DNA from: an uncultured Bacilli bacterium
GTDB taxonomy: Bacteria; Bacillota_I; Bacilli_A; RF39; UBA660
Reading direction: 5' to 3'
DNA length: 13,970 nt
NCBI GenBank assembly: GCA_947624535.1
Contig: CANQKU010000017.1
Location: 1-13,970, forward strand
How positions within the stretch are numbered: the stretch's first letter is position 1; each line of letters opens with the position of its first letter. Below, in pieces: positions 7,437-13,893 of this stretch. Under the pieces are notes generated by a model. It was given only the letters and a program-made list of their open reading frames with translations. It was not told the DNA's origin and did not search any database. Position numbers and translations under genes: made by a program.

Positions 7437-7651
7437 ATGATGAGAAAGCTTTAGTTATTGTTAATAAGATATTTAAAAGTATTTTTGATAAAGAGAATAG
7501 TTATTCTCTAGATATGCTATTAGAGAAGTTTGCATTTGATATTAAATTGCCAAAACAAGTAAATGATTCAACTACAAATGAGATAACTTGGGCTGATGCT
7601 ATCAATAGTGGTAGATTTATCACTAATAAAAATATGATGAAAAAAGATTAA
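7433..7651 (+). CDS. Small protein, probably the N-terminal part of an interrupted cysteine-rich protein
   Basis: 72 codons, starting in an ATGA overlap with the ATPase gene, with AAAGGTG about ten bases upstream. It begins with a helical segment (MNDEKALVIVNKIFKSIFDK), then a proline-containing linker and TWADAINSGRFITNKNMMKK. The frame stops at TAA 7649-7651, and the next gene begins 12 bases later in exactly the same frame, with readable codons (Thr-Glu-Gly-Trp-Met) in between. The simplest reading is one protein of about 230 residues interrupted by a nonsense codon. As a stand-alone peptide it has no known family. Confidence 0.6.
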   Translation: MNDEKALVIVNKIFKSIFDKENSYSLDMLLEKFAFDIKLPKQVNDSTTNEITWADAINSGRFITNKNMMKKD

Positions 7652-7663
7652 ACTGAAGGTTGG

Positions 7664-8131
7664 ATGCTTCCTAAAAGTAAGATAAATAATTTACAAGAAT
7701 TGATTGATATATGGAATACTATTAATTTAACTACAACGGAAAGAGTTTATGACTCAATTAATATTATAAAAAGTGATACAATTTATAGGTGCGAAAATGT
7801 TTATAGAAGTACAGATTGTAGTGATTCAAAAAATATTATTTATTGTGACTCTTGTGGAAATAGTGAATTTTTACTTGCCTCTCAACGATCTGGAACTTGC
7901 AATTTTTGTATAAGATGCGATGACTCCAAAGATTGTAGCAATAGTTATAATGTTATATGTTCAAATAAAGTGAGTAATTCTTTATTTATTCAAGATTGTT
8001 TTGACTTATACGAATGCATGTTTTGTTCACATATAGCGTCAAAAAGATTTTGCATAGCAAACATGCAATTTGAAGAACAAGAATATTATGAAATAAAAAA
8101 AACAATTATTGAATGGATCTTGAATTCTTAA
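7664..8131 (+). CDS. Cysteine-rich repeat (probable beta-helix) protein
   Basis: 155 residues with 13 cysteines at 43, 52, 61, 64, 79, 82, 85, 91, 99, 112, 118, 121 and 130, including CxxC pairs 61/64 and 118/121 and a CxxCxxC at 79-85. The body is an irregular repeat of short S/N/C-rich units (CENVYRSTDC, SKNIIYCDSC, CSNSYNVICS, VSNSLFIQDC) of the type expected for a right-handed beta-helix. It closes with CMFCSHIASKRFCIANMQF and a helix. That ending resembles the C...C..l..k.yCi.NkqyteeeY motif of cysteine-rich proteins reported in candidate-phyla bacteria and large DNA viruses ('caib/baif' proteins; recalled from memory). The ATG at 7664 has GAAGG four bases upstream, but may only be an internal methionine of the longer original protein. 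Downstream partner of the ATPase; function unknown. Confidence 0.65.
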   Translation: MLPKSKINNLQELIDIWNTINLTTTERVYDSINIIKSDTIYRCENVYRSTDCSDSKNIIYCDSCGNSEFLLASQRSGTCNFCIRCDDSKDCSNSYNVICSNKVSNSLFIQDCFDLYECMFCSHIASKRFCIANMQFEEQEYYEIKKTIIEWILNS

Positions 8132-8138
8132 CAAATAA

Positions 8139-8258
8139 CATACAACTATTGTTTTTAAACTCATCAAATTGAAAAACAAAAAAATATTAATGAATAAGTG
8201 TATTGGTAGTAATAGTTTTATTTATAATTATTATTTGACTAAAAAAAGAACTTTATAA
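8139..8258 (+). pseudogene. TnpB (IS200/IS605 OrfB) N-terminal remnant
   Basis: 39 codons in one frame read HTTIVFKLIKLKNKKIL, then MNKCIGSNSFIYNYYLTKKR and a stop. This matches the start of TnpB/OrfB proteins: a first strand (kt.vykfrlyPnkeq), then the conserved 'k.iGc.RFvYNy.L' helix. The usual YP of 'lYPN' is replaced and the rest of the approximately 370-residue protein is absent. No TnpA gene or element ends are seen. It marks an old insertion directly downstream of the ATPase operon. Confidence 0.5.
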
Positions 8259-8348
8259 AATAAGTTTATCTTTAAAATATTTAATGCACCAGTAAGTAAA
8301 GTAGTAGATAAATATTGTGTTAGTAAAAAAATCTTATGTAAAACATAA
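8259..8348 (+). pseudogene. Helix-turn-helix-like coding remnant
   Basis: In the same frame, after the TnpB remnant's stop, 29 codons include FNAPVSKVVDKYCVSKKIL before TAA. The pattern 'apvskVa.kYgVSkktL.kW' is that of homeodomain-like DNA-binding helices in transposases and resolvases. It is short and unsupported by a start site. The rest of the intergenic stretch to 8455 shows only the inverted repeat described separately and the RBS of the DedA gene. Confidence 0.2.
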
Positions 8349-8383
8349 AAAGTAAAAGAGATGCTAGAAAATAATAATATAAC

Positions 8384-8408
8384 TGAAATATAATATATTT
8401 ATATTTCA
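8384..8408 (+). repeat. Perfect inverted repeat overlapping a TATAAT box
   Basis: TGAAATATAA (8384-8393) and TTATATTTCA (8399-8408) form a 10-bp palindrome with a TATAT centre. It overlaps TATAAT (8389-8394), a possible -10 of the DedA gene, and has no T run after it. It could be an operator rather than a terminator. Confidence 0.4.
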
Positions 8409-8455
8409 AAACTATATTTATTTCATCTTTTTCATATGATTAATTAGGTGATTGA

Positions 8456-9088
8456 ATGAATGATTTTGTATTAAATTTGATTAGTCAATATGGATATGCA
8501 GGTATGTTTTTGGGTATGGTTTTAGAAGCGGTTATTATAATTATTCCAAGTGAAGCTATTTTAGCAACTGGTGGAATTTTAGCATCTAGACATATTTTCT
8601 CTTTTTGGAATGCCTTCTTAGTTGGCTTACTAGGAAGTGTTTTTTGTGCAATTGTAATTTATTTTATGGGGTACTTTGGAGGATCTGCTTTTGTAAAAAA
8701 GTATGGTAAATATTTTTTCATGAAAGAAGAGGACTTAGAAAAATCTAATTCATGGTTTAATAAATATGGCTTAATTAGTTCTTTAGTTGGCAGAAATCTA
8801 CCAATTATTAGGACTTTAATTTCATTGCCAATAGGTATTATGAGACTATCATTTGTTAAATTTTTAATTTATACAGTTATTGGCAGTATTCCATGGACTT
8901 TTATTTTTGTTTATGTTGGATATACTCTTGGAAATGGCTGGACTGTAGTAAATCAATATATAGCTAAGTTAAAAACACCAATTAAAATTATATTAGTTTT
9001 ACTAGTTATCAGTTATTTATATAAAAAAATAAAAAAGAAAAATCAAAAAAATAAAATTAGTCATGATATAATCATAAATAAGAAGTAA
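8456..9088 (+). CDS. DedA-family membrane protein
   Basis: Integral membrane protein of 210 residues of the DedA/SNARE-associated family, members of which act in lipid carrier (undecaprenyl phosphate) or phospholipid translocation and membrane homeostasis. It shows the family's re-entrant segment with acidic residues (Glu24, and PSEA at 31-34), the GGxxA region, then a polar loop and the conserved GRNLPIIRTLISLPIG (112-127; Arg113 and Arg119 correspond to key arginines) followed by hydrophobic spans at about 135-155 and 175-190. The C-terminal tail is strongly basic. ATG 8456 is preceded by AGGTGAT (8446-8452). The glycosidase gene starts 28 bases downstream, so the two probably form one transcript. 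Confidence 0.93.
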   Translation: MNDFVLNLISQYGYAGMFLGMVLEAVIIIIPSEAILATGGILASRHIFSFWNAFLVGLLGSVFCAIVIYFMGYFGGSAFVKKYGKYFFMKEEDLEKSNSWFNKYGLISSLVGRNLPIIRTLISLPIGIMRLSFVKFLIYTVIGSIPWTFIFVYVGYTLGNGWTVVNQYIAKLKTPIKIILVLLVISYLYKKIKKKNQKNKISHDIIINKK

Positions 9089-9116
9089 AATAATATATTA
9101 ATATTAGGTGATTGAA

Positions 9117-10493
9117 ATGAGTAAAAAAATATTAATAATGATTTTTCCCTTAATAATTTTAGGTGTTATTGGTGCGGTTATTGTAAATAATTTTCATTCA
9201 AAAGAAGAAAAAAAAGTTCATACTAAAAAGATGGAAGCGATGGTTTTGGCATCTAATGACAATGAGGTTATGGTACAAGATAAAAATAATATTATCTATA
9301 CTTTTGAGTTGCAAGAAGTAGATGCTGATCTTGGGGACCATATTGTTATTGAATATACGGGTTTATTAGATAAGATGAATGTGTTACAAAAGACTAATGT
9401 TATTTCTTATGAAATTAAAGATGTAATTACAGATGAGGATGGGGTTCCTGTGGATTACTTAGATCAAGGTATTTTTAGTGATTATTATATTTTAGCATAT
9501 AACAAATTAAAAGAATTATCATTGGACGAAAAAATTAGTCAATTATTATTAGTAAGATATCCTGATGAAAATCAGACAGAAATATTAAAAAAATATCCAT
9601 TTGGTGGCTATGTCTTTTTTGCTAAGGATTTTAAAGACCAAACAAAGTCACAAATTAGTAGTAATATGAAGACATTACAAAATTCTTCCAATATACCGAT
9701 TTTAACCGCAGTTGATGAAGAAGGTGGGGGAGTTGTTCGCATAAGTAGTAATAGAAATTTAAGAAGTGAACCGTTTAAGTCACCAAGAGATTTGTATCAA
9801 GAAGGTGGCCTAGACCTAATTAAAAACGATACGATAGAAAAAAGTGATTTATTAAATGAATTAGGTTTAAATGTAAATTTAGCACCAGTTGTAGATGTTT
9901 CCACTAGTCCAAGTGATTATATGTATAGTAGATCACTAGGTGAAAATACTGAAATTACTTCTAATTATGCTAAAACAGTAATTGAAGCAAGTAAAGGGCA
10001 TAAAGTTTCTTATACATTAAAGCATTTTCCAGGTTATGGAAATAATGCAGATACTCATACAAGTTCTGTTACAGATGATAGAACATTAGAAGATATTAGA
10101 AAAAATGATTTACCACCATTTGAAGCAGGCATCAAAGCAGGTGCTGAAGCAGTCTTAGTTTCTCATAATACGATTAATAATATAGATAGAGAAAATCCAG
10201 CCTCATTATCAGCAAAAGTACATAACCTGCTTAGAAATGATCTAGATTTCACTGGGGTTATCATTACTGATGATTTAGCTATGGGCGCTACTAAAGATAT
10301 TGATGATGCCGTAATTAAAGCTATTCTAGCAGGAAATGATTTGATTATGGTAACAGATTATGAAACGAGTTTTTCACAAATTAAAAAAGCCATAGAAGAA
10401 GGAAAACTTAGTGAAGAAAAAATCAATCACTTAGCGTTTAGAATTTTAGCCTGGAAATATTATAAGGGATTAATGTTTGAAGTTCATAAATAA
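9117..10493 (+). CDS. Membrane-anchored family 3 glycoside hydrolase (NagZ-like beta-N-acetylhexosaminidase)
   Basis: Predicted to remove beta-N-acetylglucosamine from cell-wall (peptidoglycan) fragments outside the membrane. It has 458 residues: an N-terminal span (about 5-24) with no lipoprotein cysteine, a small beta-rich domain (about 40-100) of unknown role, then the GH3 barrel (about 135-455). Barrel signatures are VDEEGGGVVR (199-208), KHFPGYG (302-308) with the Asp312-Thr-His314 pair that serves as acid/base in NagZ enzymes, and IITDDLAMG (383-391), whose first aspartate (385) is the expected nucleophile. ATG 9117 is chosen over GTG 9108 because the latter lies inside the AGGTGA RBS. 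The second gene after DedA, ending in a strong terminator. Confidence 0.93.
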   Translation: MSKKILIMIFPLIILGVIGAVIVNNFHSKEEKKVHTKKMEAMVLASNDNEVMVQDKNNIIYTFELQEVDADLGDHIVIEYTGLLDKMNVLQKTNVISYEIKDVITDEDGVPVDYLDQGIFSDYYILAYNKLKELSLDEKISQLLLVRYPDENQTEILKKYPFGGYVFFAKDFKDQTKSQISSNMKTLQNSSNIPILTAVDEEGGGVVRISSNRNLRSEPFKSPRDLYQEGGLDLIKNDTIEKSDLLNELGLNVNLAPVVDVSTSPSDYMYSRSLGENTEITSNYAKTVIEASKGHKVSYTLKHFPGYGNNADTHTSSVTDDRTLEDIRKNDLPPFEAGIKAGAEAVLVSHNTINNIDRENPASLSAKVHNLLRNDLDFTGVIITDDLAMGATKDIDDAVIKAILAGNDLIMVTDYETSFSQIKKAIEEGKLSEEKINHLAFRILAWKYYKGLMFEVHK

Positions 10494-10510
10494 AAAATTA
10501 GTAATAAGGA

Positions 10511-10548
10511 TAAAAATACTTCAAAATACTAGTATTTTTATTTTTTTT
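10511..10548 (+). terminator. Rho-independent terminator of the DedA-glycosidase operon
   Basis: Perfect 10-bp stem TAAAAATACT (10511-10520) / AGTATTTTTA (10531-10540), 10-base loop, followed by eight T. Confidence 0.9.
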
Positions 10549-10606
10549 GTTTATAAGGAATTTTCTCTTTACAAATAGTATTTGTAGAAAAATTTAAAGT
10601 AAACTA

Positions 10607-10650
10607 TTGACTAAAACTAATGTTTGACTTATACTGTAGCTAACAGGAGG
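10607..10650 (+). promoter_or_regulatory. Promoter P1 and RBS upstream of a tiny ORF
   Basis: TTGACT (10607-10612), exactly 17 bases, TATACT (10630-10635), then AGGAGG (10645-10650) six bases before ATG 10657. A 7-bp inverted repeat TACAAAT/ATTTGTA (10570-10586) sits just upstream and might be an operator. Confidence 0.75.
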
Positions 10651-10656
10651 TTCTCA

Positions 10657-10722
10657 ATGATAATATTACATATAAAATTAAACAATATTCGACTGAAGAA
10701 TTATGAATATTCATCAAAATAA
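10657..10722 (+). CDS. 21-codon small ORF or leader peptide
   Basis: ATG 10657 with a perfect AGGAGG six bases upstream and a consensus promoter directs MIILHIKLNNIRLKNYEYSS plus one Lys, then TAA. It could be a leader peptide, a small basic membrane-associating peptide or a relic of a larger gene. No run of codons for one amino acid suggests attenuation. The next promoter begins two bases after its stop. Confidence 0.4.
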   Translation: MIILHIKLNNIRLKNYEYSSK

Positions 10723-10723
10723 A

Positions 10724-10752
10724 TTGACTATGAATACCAATGTAAGTATAAT
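10724..10752 (+). promoter_or_regulatory. Promoter P2 (near-consensus) for the structured RNA
   Basis: TTGACT (10724-10729), 17 bases, TATAAT (10747-10752): as close to a sigma-A consensus as any in the window. Transcription should start at about 10759-10761. No usable coding frame follows before the typA start. Confidence 0.8.
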
Positions 10753-10759
10753 ATATTAA

Positions 10760-10908
10760 AGAAGAAATGCAATGAACAAATAAGATAAAATAAATAATAA
10801 GTACGGTAGCGACTATCGGAAATTGGTCTTTGGAGGGTAGAAATATCCAGTGAAGAAGAAAATCCAAACCGTCGTGGTTTGGGCATGATTTATTTATAAA
10901 TCATTTTG
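10760..10908 (+). ncRNA. Candidate structured RNA upstream of typA
   Basis: About 150 bases between promoter P2 and a hairpin terminator, with no coding capacity and a richer GC content in its second half than the flanking spacers. Stems visible: CGGTAG (10804-10809)/CTATCG (10813-10818); GGGTA (10835-10839)/TATCC (10844-10848) closed by a GAAA tetraloop; CCAAACC (10864-10870)/GGTTTGG (10876-10882). The last, the strongest, could alternatively pair its CCAAA with TTTGG at 10829-10833. I tried to match it to tmRNA, RNase P RNA, SRP RNA, 6S RNA, T-box and the common riboswitches and found none of their conserved cores. It could be an independent small RNA or a leader controlling typA. Class unknown. 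Confidence 0.5.
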
Positions 10909-10911
10909 TTC
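10885..10911 (+). terminator. Hairpin terminator of the structured RNA
   Basis: Stem ATGATTTA (10885-10892) / TAAATCAT (10897-10904), loop TTTA, followed by TTTTGTTC. The T run is broken, so termination may be partial and some transcripts may continue into typA. Confidence 0.6.
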
Positions 10912-10920
10912 TGATATAAT
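10912..10920 (+). promoter_or_regulatory. typA: Extended -10 promoter of typA
   Basis: TGATATAAT is a consensus extended -10 with no obvious -35; the -35 position falls in the terminator hairpin of the RNA upstream. It gives typA an own start about 20 bases before its gene. Confidence 0.5.
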
Positions 10921-10948
10921 CTATAAGCGTTGCAAGGAAGTGTTAAAT

Positions 10949-12766
10949 ATGAAAAAAAGAAATGTCGCAATTATTGCCCATGTTGACCATGGTAAAACTA
11001 CATTAGTAGATGGTATATTAAAACATTCTGGTATGTTTCGTGATAATGAGGATGTATCAAATGTATCAATGGATTCTAATGCGTTAGAGCGTGAACGTGG
11101 TATCACGATTTTAGCTAAAACTACAGCACTTGATTATAAGGATACAAGAATTAATATTTTAGATACTCCAGGACATGCTGACTTTGGTGGAGAAGTAGAG
11201 CGAATCATGAATATGGTAGATGGAGTATTGTTAGTTGTCGATGCTTACGAAGGTGCTATGCCACAAACTAGATTTGTATTGAAAAAAGCTTTTGAAGCTG
11301 GAGCTAAGCCAATCGTAGTAATTAATAAAGTCGATAAACCAAGTGCTAGATGTGATAAAGTGTTAGATGAGATTTTAGACTTATTTATCGAACTTGGGGC
11401 TGATGATGAACAATTAGACTTTAAAGTAATTTACGCTAGTGCGTTAAATGGTACTTGTTCTATGTCTTCTGATTTATCTACACAAACAGAAGGCTTTCAT
11501 GAGATTTTAGATACGATTTTAGAAGAGGTTCCAGCACCTAGTGGTGATAGTGAAAAGCCTCTACAATTTCAACCTGCTTTATTAGACTACAATGAATTTG
11601 TAGGAAGAATTGGTATTGGTAGAGTTCATAATGGTTGTATTAAAACTGGTCAAATGGTAAGTTGTTGTCGATTAGATGGTAGTGTTAAACAATTTAGAAT
11701 TCAAAAGTTATTTGGTTTTTACGGTTATAAAAGAATTGAAATAGAGCAGGCTGAAGCTGGGGATATTGTAGCAATCGCAGGACTTGCTGATATTTCTGTA
11801 GGTGAGACAATTTGTAATGCGGATAATATTTTGCCACTTCCTAAACTTCATATTGATGAGCCTACATTGCAAATGACTTTTGGGGCTAATTCATCTCCAT
11901 TTGTTGGAAAAGATGGAAAAATTGTTACAGCTAGAAAAATTGAAGAACGCCTAAACCGTGAATGTCAAAAAGATGTTAGTTTAAAAGTAGAACCTGTAGC
12001 AAATGATTCGTTTTTAGTTTCTGGTCGTGGAGAACTTCATTTAGGAATTTTAATTGAAAATATGCGTAGAGAAGGTTTTGAGTTAGAAGTATCTAAGCCA
12101 AGTGTTATTATCAAGGAAGTAGACGGAGTAAAAATGGAGCCATTTGAACAGTTACAAATTGAAGTTCCGGAAGATTGTGTTGGTAGTGTGATTGAACAAT
12201 TAGGTTTACGTGGTGCCAAAATGGAAAATATGATGAATTTTGAAAATCAAGTAAGATTAAATTATACTATTCCATCACGTGGCTTAATAGGTTTTTCTAC
12301 AGATTTTATGACTTTGACAAAAGGTTATGGAATTATGAGTCATACTTTTAAAGAGTATGCTAAAGTTGAATCTGTCGATATTGGTGAGAGAAAATTAGGC
12401 GTTTTAGTATCTGTCGATACTGGTGCTTCGACTGCTTATTCTATTGGAAATTTGGAAGATAGAGGGATTATGTTTATTGAACCTGGGACAGATGTTTACG
12501 AAGGAATGGTAGTAGGAGAATGTAACCGTGAAAATGATTTGGCAGTAAATGTGACTAAGGGAAAAAATTTGACCAATGTTAGAGCTGCAGGATCTGATCA
12601 TACAGTTGTCTTAAAAAGACCTAGACCAATTACATTAGAGTATGCCCTAGACTATATTAATTCTGATGAATTAGTAGAAGTAACACCAAATTTCATTCGT
12701 ATTAGAAAAAGAATTTTAGATACCGAATCACGTAAAAAATATGATGCTAGAATGAAACAATCATAG
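10949..12766 (+). CDS. typA: Ribosome-associated GTPase TypA/BipA
   Basis: Translational GTPase related to EF-G that helps 50S ribosomal subunit assembly, especially in stress or cold. It has 605 residues, the normal family length. The GTPase domain shows AHVDHGKT (G1, about 11-18), RGITI (G2), DTPGHADFGG (G3) and NKVDKPSAR (G4), then EF-G-like domains II, III and V and the BipA-specific C-terminal domain with the GLIGFSTDFMTLTKG and the basic VLKRPRPITLE and RIRKRILD segments. ATG 10949 is chosen; it has AAGGA about ten bases upstream, whereas GTG 10940 overlaps that RBS. Single-gene unit with its own extended -10 promoter and terminator. Confidence 0.98.
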   Translation: MKKRNVAIIAHVDHGKTTLVDGILKHSGMFRDNEDVSNVSMDSNALERERGITILAKTTALDYKDTRINILDTPGHADFGGEVERIMNMVDGVLLVVDAYEGAMPQTRFVLKKAFEAGAKPIVVINKVDKPSARCDKVLDEILDLFIELGADDEQLDFKVIYASALNGTCSMSSDLSTQTEGFHEILDTILEEVPAPSGDSEKPLQFQPALLDYNEFVGRIGIGRVHNGCIKTGQMVSCCRLDGSVKQFRIQKLFGFYGYKRIEIEQAEAGDIVAIAGLADISVGETICNADNILPLPKLHIDEPTLQMTFGANSSPFVGKDGKIVTARKIEERLNRECQKDVSLKVEPVANDSFLVSGRGELHLGILIENMRREGFELEVSKPSVIIKEVDGVKMEPFEQLQIEVPEDCVGSVIEQLGLRGAKMENMMNFENQVRLNYTIPSRGLIGFSTDFMTLTKGYGIMSHTFKEYAKVESVDIGERKLGVLVSVDTGASTAYSIGNLEDRGIMFIEPGTDVYEGMVVGECNRENDLAVNVTKGKNLTNVRAAGSDHTVVLKRPRPITLEYALDYINSDELVEVTPNFIRIRKRILDTESRKKYDARMKQS

Positions 12767-12793
12767 AAAATAGCCCAAATTTAAAAAATAGTT

Positions 12794-12823
12794 AGAAGAA
12801 GAGTAATCTTTTTCTTTTTTTTT
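12794..12823 (+). terminator. Rho-independent terminator of typA
   Basis: Nine-pair stem AGAAGAAGA (12794-12802) / TCTTTTTCT (12807-12815), with one G-U pair, a GTAA tetraloop and eight further T. Confidence 0.85.
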
Positions 12824-12837
12824 ATTAAATTTTTGTT

Positions 12838-12857
12838 TATAATAATAGTAAGGTAGG
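12838..12857 (+). promoter_or_regulatory. -10 box and RBS of the membrane protein gene
   Basis: TATAAT at 12838-12843 is followed by AGGTAGG (12851-12857) eight bases before ATG 12866. No clear -35; that position is taken by the T run of the typA terminator. Confidence 0.4.
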
Positions 12858-12865
12858 TTGATAGA

Positions 12866-13480
12866 ATGAAAAAGATGGAAGATCATTCAAAACAAGTATT
12901 AAATCTATATGAAGTTCACGAAGTTGAACAACAAGAAAAAAATAAAAAAATTAAAACTGTTCCAATAGTTTTAATTATTATAGCTATAATTTTAATAGTA
13001 GGTGGTGTTATTTACCCATATGCATTAAAATTTATTTCTAATTATAAAAAAAATAAAAATAAAGAAGAAGTAGTAGAAGTAGATGAAAATAGATTAAAAT
13101 GTAACTATAAGGAAGATGATACTTCTTTAGGGGTAAATTACACATATCATCACAATTATACTTTTGAACAAAAAAAATTAAAAGAAAGTGAGTATACTAT
13201 CGTAATTTCAGCACTTCCTAATAGTGATATTGCTGTTGATAATATTACAACAATGAATAAAAAATATACTGAATATATGAATAAAATTAATCAATTAACA
13301 GGAATAGATGCCAAAGCTACATTAACAAATAATCAACTAACTTTAACTTATCATATTAATTATAAAGAAGCAGACTTAACTAAAATACCAAAAGATACAT
13401 TAATTGTTACCAACAATATATTAGATGAAGACTATAAGTCAGTAAAAAAGAAAAATCAACAAAGTAGTTATTTATGCTAG
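12866..13480 (+). CDS. Single-span membrane protein of unknown function
   Basis: 204 residues: a charged cytoplasmic N-terminus (1-30, many Glu/Gln/Lys), one transmembrane helix (about 33-52, VPIVLIIIAIILIVGGVIYP), a Lys/Glu linker, then an exported domain (about 78-190) beginning with LKCNYKEDD and built of alternating beta strands and helices. The outer domain vaguely recalls DUF1307-type lipoproteins, but I am not sure. It ends in a Lys/Gln-rich stretch and a C-terminal cysteine. Monocistronic between two terminators. Confidence 0.75.
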   Translation: MKKMEDHSKQVLNLYEVHEVEQQEKNKKIKTVPIVLIIIAIILIVGGVIYPYALKFISNYKKNKNKEEVVEVDENRLKCNYKEDDTSLGVNYTYHHNYTFEQKKLKESEYTIVISALPNSDIAVDNITTMNKKYTEYMNKINQLTGIDAKATLTNNQLTLTYHINYKEADLTKIPKDTLIVTNNILDEDYKSVKKKNQQSSYLC

Positions 13481-13525
13481 TTATTAAAAATTAGATAAAA
13501 TAAATTTCATACAAAACTTTACTTT

Positions 13526-13568
13526 AAATGTAATAATTTTCTTACTAGATGAATTATTACATTTTTTA
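13526..13568 (+). terminator. Rho-independent terminator after the membrane protein gene
   Basis: Perfect 13-bp stem AAATGTAATAATT (13526-13538) / AATTATTACATTT (13552-13564), 13-base loop, then TTTT. It separates this gene from the convergent bL28 gene. Confidence 0.8.
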
Positions 13569-13600
13569 ACAAGACAGTATTAATTAAAAAACTTACAAAT

Positions 13601-13618
13601 AAAAAACTGCTTATGCAG
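13601..13618 (-). terminator. Short terminator of the bL28 gene
   Basis: On the minus strand CTGC (13618-13615), loop ATAA, GCAG (13610-13607), then six T. The stem overlaps the stop codon of the gene. It is short, so efficiency is uncertain. Confidence 0.55.
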
Positions 13619-13793
13619 CAATTTGATCATTCTTCATTAATGTTCTTTTTTCTCTAGCAGATAGTCTTATTCTTGTCCAATCTTCTAAACGAACAACTTG
13701 TAAATTAACACGTTGTTGTCTTTTGGTACTTCTACAAGAATGTGATCGATTATTAGCAGAATTTGGTTTTTTATTTGATAAATTTGTTGCCAT
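13611..13793 (-). CDS. rpmB: 50S ribosomal protein bL28
   Basis: Basic protein of 60 residues of the large ribosomal subunit. The family core is visible: NKKPNSANNRSHSCRSTKRQ corresponds to 'gK.p..GN.rSHs...tkR', followed by VNLQVVRLEDWTRIRLSARE, matching 'pNLQkvri....k.v.vsar.lr'. The usual opening 'C..TGK' is replaced by MATNLSNKK, as in forms of L28 lacking the zinc-binding cysteines. ATG 13793 is preceded by AGGAGG eight bases upstream, with its own promoter. A monocistronic bL28 gene is common in Firmicutes. Confidence 0.88.
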   Translation of the reverse strand: MATNLSNKKPNSANNRSHSCRSTKRQQRVNLQVVRLEDWTRIRLSAREKRTLMKNDQIAA

Positions 13794-13832
13794 ACTAATT
13801 CCTCCTTTTATGTCTTAATTCCTCGCTTTATA

Positions 13833-13861
13833 ACTTTATCATAATTGGTGAAAAAAGTCAA
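13833..13861 (-). promoter_or_regulatory. Promoter of the bL28 gene
   Basis: Minus strand TTGACT (13861-13856), exactly 17 bases, TAAAGT (13838-13833) preceded by TGA, giving an extended -10. It directs transcription into the bL28 gene. Confidence 0.75.
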
Positions 13862-13893
13862 ATAAAATCTATATATTTGTTAATCGTTTTTAG

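Noticed and set aside
5577..8131. A conjugative transfer module
   Set aside because: Only one VirD4/HerA-like ATPase is present. It lacks the membrane anchor, and there is no relaxase, VirB4 or mating-pair gene in the window.
10640..10867. 75-codon minus-strand frame across the region before typA
   Set aside because: It opposes two consensus plus-strand promoters and an RNA-like region, has no ribosome-binding site of note and its hydrophobic sequence resembles no family.
10760..10908. tmRNA, RNase P RNA, SRP RNA, 6S RNA, T-box or a known riboswitch
   Set aside because: None of the conserved core sequences of these families (for example GAGGAAAGTCC, GGAAGGAAGCAGC or the T-box GGTGGNACC) is present.
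13526..13564. Mobile-element terminal inverted repeat
   Set aside because: The perfect inverted repeat follows a gene end and leads into T residues, so it is explained as a terminator.
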